Part shown: piece by piece, positions 60,801 to 64,000 of the stretch
How the letters are laid out: every line of letters starts with the position of its first letter
How positions within the stretch are numbered: the first letter of the stretch is position 1
NCBI RefSeq assembly: GCF_000321225.1
Contig: NW_004450330.1
Coordinates: 1,761,636 to 1,825,635, forward strand
Length of the DNA: 64,000 nucleotides
Source: Odobenus rosmarus divergens
Lineage: Eukaryota > Chordata > Mammalia > Carnivora > Odobenidae
Direction: 5' to 3'
Made by a program: the position numbers and the translations under genes
The notes under the pieces: model-generated
Seen by the model: the letters and a program-made list of their open reading frames with translations, nothing else
Told to the model about the DNA's origin: nothing
Databases searched by the model: none

Positions 60801-63234
60801 CATCTATAAACCAAGATTAATAATACTAATTTTGAAGAATTACAGAGCAAGTTCAAATGACCTTTCAGGAATGAAAGAGTTTAGCATACAGTATGTGCTC
60901 AGTAATAGGTTGGAAAGAGGAAAACATCACTTCGCACATTTAGTGAGTGTTAAATATATGTTAGTTCCTTTTCTTTCCTCTTAGTAGTCTACTTGTATAT
61001 TTGTTATTTTTTTCTGAAATTTTTGTCAATTGCAGATATAAGTTTGGCCCTGAAATGAAATGTTTTATAGTTTTTTCTATCTTTTATATCAGCAATGAAC
61101 ATTTAACTTCTAGGATTGCTTTAGTTGTCTGCAATACAGACAACATTTACAATCTGGAATACATATGTTTTTGTAATGCTTTACCATGGCTCTTGCACAA
61201 ATGCGTAGTGCTTCTGGCTTTGAGCATTTATTTACCAAGACAATTTGAAATGGCATTAGATAAATAAATGCTCACTTACGTAATCTATTTTACTTTCCAG
61301 GCATCAAAAATGAAAATAATAACAATATAATCAGTTGAGAACAATGGGAAGAAATATGAACCCCTGAAGCTTATAACAGTTTCAGAACTCAGTCAAAATA
61401 CTAGTATCTTTTTAGGTATTATTTGCTGTATCATCAGGTTCAGCAGAATTAGGATATTATTTCAATTAAAGATTAGACTGTTGTTACACTATCAAAGTTT
61501 GTAATTTTAAAACATAACTTGGATTTTCCCAGAAGGAAATAATGTAAAATTTCTCTAATTACTAGTGAAAAATCAATTACAGATTTTAATGTAGAAACAA
61601 CTAAAAGGTAAATCCAAGTCACATGCATCAAATTGTTGATGATAGTACACTTATATTTATGTCGCTTTGGGGAAAGTTCAGATATTTAATTTATACTTGT
61701 TTAATAACTCCTACAAACAGGGAAGCATGGTTCCTAGGATATTTAGTTTAACTTGGTTCTTTTTTAAAGGGTTTTCAAGTAGGTTATTTATCATAAAGTG
61801 ATAGTGGCAAATACAACAGACTGGTCAGTTACTTTTTATGCAGGCCAGAGGGAACAAAATTTAAGAAATTATATGGCTACACAATTTAATAGAGTAAGGA
61901 TTAAAGTAGATTCTGGGAATGCCATTAGGTATTAGCATAGAAAATCAAATGAAAATATAGTGGACAGATTATTTCCCGAACAGCTGCACAAAATAACAGA
62001 ATCCTTTAGATTTTATAAGGTTTGGTTTCTTTTCTGGGTGTGCAAGGTTATATTACCTGTGGCACTTATTCTGAAGATGATTGCAGGGATGGCTCTATAG
62101 GAATGGGTCCCTGGGGCCCAGATGGTTATAGATTTAGATGATTCATTGTTCTGGGAATCCCACATGAGTCAAAGTCTAGGGAGTGACGTGAACTAGCCTA
62201 CAGTTTAGAAGTGATGAGAGGTGTAAATGTTTCAGTTTTTCATGAGTCTGGTGATGAGATGTAGGTTAGGACATTCCACTGCCCCCTACCTTTGCTGAAA
62301 ATAAATAATACTACAGATAGTCGACATGGCAAGGAGAGTCCCTCTCGCTCTCTGCCCACTTTGTGGTACATGATAGCCCACGTTTTCTTATAGATGCTAT
62401 GAAGGGAATGCTCAGGGAGGCTAGGTAATCACAGGTTAAAAGTGCCTGCAAGGAGTTTGTTGCTGAGGTGATCTCTGAGGTCTAGGGACTTACTAGGATA
62501 AGATGTCTTTCTCTTAGCACCCTGTGTGGGGGTTGTGTCCCTCATGTGTTTTCAGTAGTGACAATCTAAAATAAGAAGCCTGTAAAATAGTTCTGTCCCT
62601 TCATTGCTTATTTTTATATTACCTGTAATCCCCCTCTCCCCTTCATTGCTGTTTGGTGTAATTAAAATGTAAGTTTGCATGCCCAGAAACTTCCCTGTGT
62701 AAAATCAAAATCTATACAAATTTAGAAACACTGCATTGGGAAAAGCACAGCTTTTCTTTTGTGTTTACTGTGCTGATGTTACCCTGACTGCTAAAAGATT
62801 TTGTTTCATTAATTTTTAGCCAGTCCCTTTTGCATGTAATCGTAACTACAGATAGGACCATATAAGTTTCTTTGTCACTTTCTGGACAGAGAAACCCATG
62901 ACTCAGTAGTTCACAGACATCAAAGAAAGGACTCTAGAGAGAGAAATTTAGAGCAAATGGAGGCCTTCTGGACAGAGGGGCGGGGTGGGGGGAAGGGACT
63001 TTGGCAGTAAGACTTACTTTTCCCCAAAAGATTGTAGTATCACAGAAACCACAGCAAAGTATGTATGGCTGGTTTGCACCTGCCAGGATGGCTTAAAATA
63101 TATTTCTTGATGCCTTTTGTCTGGAATCATCAGTACGAACTTGTGTCTACTCTAGGAGAGAGCAAGGAAGAGAGAACATTTCGGAACTGGATGAATTCCC
63201 TGGGGGTCAACCCATACATTAATCATTTGTACAG
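42789..63234 (+). CDS. PLS1: PLS1, plastin-1 (I-plastin/fimbrin), 5' two-thirds of coding region; runs off the right edge
   Basis: Plastin-1 is a calcium-regulated actin-bundling protein of microvilli and hair-cell stereocilia (family knowledge). Ten exons with GT-AG borders (42823-42892, 47165-47328, 48903-49032, 49168-49300, 50819-50900, 53512-53677, 53759-53901, 55968-56063, 58285-58477, 63156-63234) join into one open frame of 1256 nt, about 419 residues against roughly 629 in the family. Visible domains: EF-hand loops at residues 24-35 (D-x-D-x-S-x-Y...E) and 64-75 (D-x-S-x-D-x-K...E); a basic linker at about 85-118; CH1 from about 122; CH2 from about 268; the start of CH3 near 395. The N-terminus MENSTT and overall sequence match PLS1 rather than LCP1 or PLS3. 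The 3' exons (rest of CH3, and CH4) lie outside the window. No frameshift or stop is seen, so the gene looks functional. The span begins at the exon border, including 34 nt of 5' UTR. Confidence 0.95.
44730..45435 (-). repeat. Ancient L1 (L1M-type) fragment
   Basis: Inverted old-L1 order: TAAGTATACAGTTCAGTGG, CTCTAGAACTTTTTCATC, GGACATTTAAGTTGTTTC and GAGTATGAAGTGGTATCTC. Confidence 0.75.
45480..45640 (+). repeat. MIR relic
   Basis: TTTCCTCATCTTTAAAATTAG and ACGTGGCACAGAATATGTGC match the MIR core and tail. Confidence 0.65.
45785..45946 (-). repeat. Can-SINE lacking its tail
   Basis: Inverted body starting in the GA-rich region; head GAGCCACCCAGGTACCCC. CAATCTTG flanks both sides. Confidence 0.88.
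47165..47328 (+). CDS. PLS1: PLS1 exon with both EF-hand loops (codons 24-78)
   Basis: 164 nt between a CTTTACAG acceptor and a GTAAGT donor. It encodes nearly the whole calcium-sensing headpiece. Loop 1 at residues 24-35 has D24, D26, S28 and E35. Loop 2 at residues 64-75 has D64, S66, D68, S72 and E75. Both loops keep the ligand residues expected of calcium-binding EF-hands. The exon ends in phase 0 after S78. Confidence 0.95.
47448..47478 (+). repeat. (GAT)n trinucleotide repeat
   Basis: About nine ATG/GAT units in the intron after the EF-hand exon. Confidence 0.85.
47479..48890. other. PLS1 intron; old repeat near 48110-48420
   Basis: 48110-48420 reads like a mammal-wide old repeat (GGTCTTGTAGGATTCTCATT, GAAGTGACATGATCAGATT, CTCTGGCTGCTG). 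I cannot assign the family. The remainder looks unique. Confidence 0.4.
48903..49032 (+). CDS. PLS1: PLS1 exon, headpiece-to-ABD1 linker (codons 79-121)
   Basis: 130 nt from a TTCCAG acceptor to a GTAACC donor. It encodes the end of EF2 and a basic linker rich in K and R (residues about 85-105). In plastins this segment contains the peptide that switches with calcium binding to the EF-hands (family knowledge). It ends in phase 1 within codon 122. Confidence 0.93.
49168..49300 (+). CDS. PLS1: PLS1 exon, start of CH1 (codons 122-166)
   Basis: 133 nt after a short 135-nt intron (acceptor TTTTCAG). It opens the first calponin-homology domain with the typical acidic start followed by a V-x-W-I-N helix. 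The donor is GTGAGT. The exon ends after two bases of Cys166. The preceding intron has an in-frame stop six codons in, so retaining it would truncate the protein. Confidence 0.94.
49680..50330. repeat. L2-like and old L1-like relics with a Can-SINE
   Basis: 49700-49795 resembles an L2 3' end (CTAGACTGTAAACTCTCTAGGG). 49810-50020 resembles an old inverted L1-type repeat. A reverse Can-SINE at 50029-50224 has CCTACAGTTCT at both flanks. Confidence 0.6.
50029..50224 (-). repeat. Can-SINE
   Basis: Young-looking inverted SINE; T13 tail, head GAGCCACCCAGGCGCCC. Confidence 0.95.
50819..50900 (+). CDS. PLS1: PLS1 exon, CH1 middle (codons 166-193)
   Basis: 82 nt between a CTCTATAG acceptor and a GTAAGT donor. 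It completes Cys166 and encodes the central CH1 segment up to the TPFTVS motif. It ends in phase 0; the five coding exons up to here total 579 nt (193 codons). Confidence 0.94.
51000..51510 (-). repeat. Ancient L1 (L1M-type) 3' fragment
   Basis: Inverted TTTATTGAGAAATAATTGACAT, GTTAATTGTAGTCATC, CCTCTGGTAACCACAAGTCTG and CACTTAGCATAATGCC, which is old-L1 order. Confidence 0.75.
51626..51752 (+). repeat. Short Can-SINE
   Basis: GGGCGCCTGGGTGGCTCTG head and a (AAAC)n tail. Flanks CAAAGAGCTTTGGATG and CAGAGTGCTTTCGATG are similar. Confidence 0.85.
52070..52245 (-). repeat. MIR relic
   Basis: Contains TTTTACAGATGAGAAAACTGAGGCAC and CAGCACCC, an inverted MIR core. Confidence 0.85.
52817..52877 (+). 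repeat. (GAAAATAAA)n short tandem repeat
   Basis: About six near-perfect 9-bp units in the intron before the CH1-end exon. Confidence 0.88.
53512..53677 (+). CDS. PLS1: PLS1 exon, CH1 end (codons 194-249)
   Basis: 166 nt from a CAATTCAG acceptor to a GTAAGA donor. It encodes the last CH1 helices, including the conserved stretch around [12 protein letters not shown]. It ends in phase 1 in codon 249 and is followed by an intron of only 81 nt. Confidence 0.94.
53759..53901 (+). CDS. PLS1: PLS1 exon, CH1-CH2 linker and CH2 start (codons 249-296)
   Basis: 143 nt after a CTTTTCAG acceptor. It encodes the acidic inter-CH linker (about residues 255-267) and the first helix of CH2 (L-L-R-W-V-N-Y-H-L). 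It ends in phase 0 at a GTTTAT donor, which is weaker than the others in this gene. Confidence 0.93.
54103..54295 (+). mobile_element. L1 3' end, short copy
   Basis: GATGGTTACCAGAAGGGAGG, GAGCACCAGGTGTTGTATGG and TGTACATCTGAAACTACTA. AAGAACTGGTTTA and AAAAACTGGTTTA flank it as a possible target duplication. Confidence 0.8.
54572..54717 (-). repeat. Can-SINE containing a 55-N assembly gap
   Basis: A T-run enters the N block (54586-54640) and the inverted head emerges after it. CAGGAGACCAAATATCT occurs before (54553-54569) and after (54719-54735) the element, so the gap lies inside the SINE. Confidence 0.93.
55260..55690. repeat. LTR-like relic (MaLR-type suspected)
   Basis: CAGTTACATATTGCTATTAACAAG, TTTCTCATGATTCTGTGGGTTA and GAGCAAGTCACAAGGCCAG are phrases of a common old mammalian LTR-type repeat. 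Assignment is tentative. Confidence 0.45.
55968..56063 (+). CDS. PLS1: PLS1 exon, CH2 middle (codons 297-328)
   Basis: 96 nt, phase 0 at both ends, between CCTTAAAG and GTAAGT. It encodes the CH2 segment with the motif [11 protein letters not shown] and an acidic loop. Because 96 is divisible by three, skipping it would keep the frame while removing 32 CH2 residues. Confidence 0.93.
56095..56335 (-). repeat. Ancient L1 (L1M-type) fragment
   Basis: Inverted phrases TTAAGTGTACGGTTCTTTGGC, ATCACCACTATCCATCTCCAG and CCTCTGGTAACC. Confidence 0.7.
56336..58284. other. PLS1 intron; old repeat-like 57000-57960
   Basis: 57000-57760 resembles an old dispersed repeat (GAAGCAAATCCTAGGCATCAT, CCATAATACCTTATCAGACC). 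The rest is unique-looking. Confidence 0.4.
58285..58477 (+). CDS. PLS1: PLS1 exon, CH2 end and ABD1-ABD2 linker (codons 329-393)
   Basis: 193 nt after a TTGTTTAG acceptor. It encodes the CH2 C-terminal helices (A-D-K-L-G-C, then L-A-F-V-A-N-L-F-N) and the linker to the second actin-binding domain. It ends in phase 1 at a GTATGT donor. A 20-bp SINE-tail insertion sits only 24 bases past the exon (see 58501-58520). Confidence 0.94.
58501..58520 (-). mobile_element. 20-bp extreme 5'-truncated Can-SINE tail
   Basis: The 20 inserted bases (T11 then AAAGATTTT) are the inverse of the Can-SINE terminus AAAATCTTTAAAAA. Exact 16-bp copies of TGTTCTTTCTGCCTTT (58485-58500, 58521-58536) flank them, and AATT follows the right copy. 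Confidence 0.88.
59954..60076 (+). repeat. Local imperfect tandem duplication
   Basis: GACTATATTCTC ... TATGTAATTGAG recurs with a period of about 68 bp (59960 and 60028), plus a partial copy at 60004. Confidence 0.75.
60740..60965 (+). repeat. MIR relic
   Basis: GGGTCCACCATTTAGTATCTG, TTTTCTCATCTATAAACC and GTATGTGCTCAGTAATAGGT. Confidence 0.75.
63156..63234 (+). CDS. PLS1: PLS1 exon, CH3 start (codons 393-419); last exon in the window
   Basis: 79 nt between a TACTCTAG acceptor and a GTAAAT donor. It encodes the beginning of CH3, including R-T-F-R-N-W-M-N. It ends after two bases of codon 419, so the open frame continues in an exon beyond position 64000. Confidence 0.93.
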
Positions 63235-63725
63235 GTAAATATTTTATTGTGTTTTAGTTTTATAGCCAAAATCCAACTTTTCTAGTTTCAAACCATAGGT
63301 ATGTTTACATTAGTACATTTTCTAAAAATCACAAGAATTTTAACCAACATTTATAATTTCAGAATGCTGGAGATTGGCAATACAATGGATTTTTAAAGAA
63401 AAGTAAAGTATTATTTAAAAAGATCACAATATGATAATAGTTATAATTTTTGATGATATAAACAACCAATTTGGTAAAGATAATTCATTGTACTCTTTTA
63501 TAATTATTGATCAGAAAAATAAAATATTTCAACTGTAACAGATTAGAATAGTAATATTTTATAAATTGTTCTTATTATATCAATATTTTAAATTATAATT
63601 CACACTTTCTATTTTTGCCAAAATCTACCTCAAAAGACCAATTCACTGGCCAGTTGAGGATTTATGATACAGTAATTTCTGCTTCTTGGTGTACATGCAA
63701 AATTTTGTTTAAAATCTAAAACCAG

Positions 63726-63918
63726 AGCACCTGGGTGGCTCAGTCGGTTAAGCGTTTGCCTTCGGCTCAGGTCATGATCCCAAGGGCCTGGGATCGAGTC
63801 CCTTGTTGGGCTCCCTGCTCTTCAGGGAGTCTGCTTCTCCCTCTGCCCCTCCCCCCACTTGTGTTTTCTCTCTCTCTCTGTCTCAAATAAATAAAATCTT
63901 TAAAAAGATTAAAAAAAT
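63726..63918 (+). repeat. Can-SINE with exact target duplication
   Basis: AAAATCTAAAACCAG at 63711-63725 and 63919-63933. It lies in the intron after the last PLS1 exon in the window. Confidence 0.95.
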
Positions 63919-64000
63919 AAAATCTAAAACCAGTACTACCTTATGGTAACTGGCTTTGATGTGATGGACTGATATTTGATGAACTCTTTAAAAGTGTGTA

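Larger units (their letters stand above)
58537..63155. other. PLS1 intron, 4.7 kb, mostly unique
   Basis: Contains a local tandem duplication (59954-60076) and a MIR relic (60740-60965). Apart from the 20-bp tail at its start it has no Can-SINE, so it is repeat-poor compared with the rest of the window. Confidence 0.5.

Overview
This window is nuclear DNA from a carnivoran mammal. About forty tRNA-Lys-derived Can-SINE (SINEC) copies are scattered through it on both strands. They share the carnivore head 'GGGCGCCTGGGTGGCTCAG' and the AATAAA/TCTTT tail. There are also carnivore-type L1 3' ends, older L1, L2, MIR, MER5 and MaLR-like relics, and GT-AG introns. The SINE density suggests a caniform (dog, bear, seal or mustelid relative), but I cannot name the species. 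One 55-N assembly gap lies at 54586-54640. No operon, CRISPR array, phage or other prokaryotic feature is present, and no promoter or CpG island of a resident gene was seen.

The only intact gene is PLS1 (plastin-1, I-plastin/fimbrin), on the + strand. Ten coding exons between 42823 and 63234 join in frame to give the first 418 and two-thirds codons. They encode two EF-hands, the headpiece linker, the complete first actin-binding domain (CH1-CH2) and the start of CH3. The remaining exons lie beyond the right edge. The ATG exon begins at a splice acceptor, so the transcription start lies to the left. The first 42.8 kb is therefore probably the long 5'-UTR intron of PLS1 or its upstream flank.

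Layout: 1-9 kb holds SINEs, MER5-like and MIR relics and an MLT1-like LTR, including one SINE that seems to have carried along 315 bp of flanking DNA. 9.2-11.1 kb is a 3' L1 copy with a second L1 end nested in its A-tail. 11-16 kb has old L1 pieces, a 30-bp L1 micro-insertion and unique DNA. 16.4-17.4 kb has a SINE and a BTF3 processed pseudogene inserted in turn at the same target site. 18-29 kb is dense in SINE, L1 and MIR and contains an unidentified minus-strand open frame (24.35-24.8 kb). 29-37 kb is mostly unique and contains an unexplained 0.7-kb inverted-repeat structure (30350-31052). 37-42 kb is SINE-rich with a U6 pseudogene. 42.8-64 kb is the PLS1 gene body.

No new gene system was found. 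The notable material is a set of retrotransposition footprints whose target-site duplications can be read directly: a 3' transduction candidate, repeated use of one site, and insertions of only 20 and 30 bp. To these add the inverted repeat and an 81-nt PLS1 intron that is in frame and free of stops.
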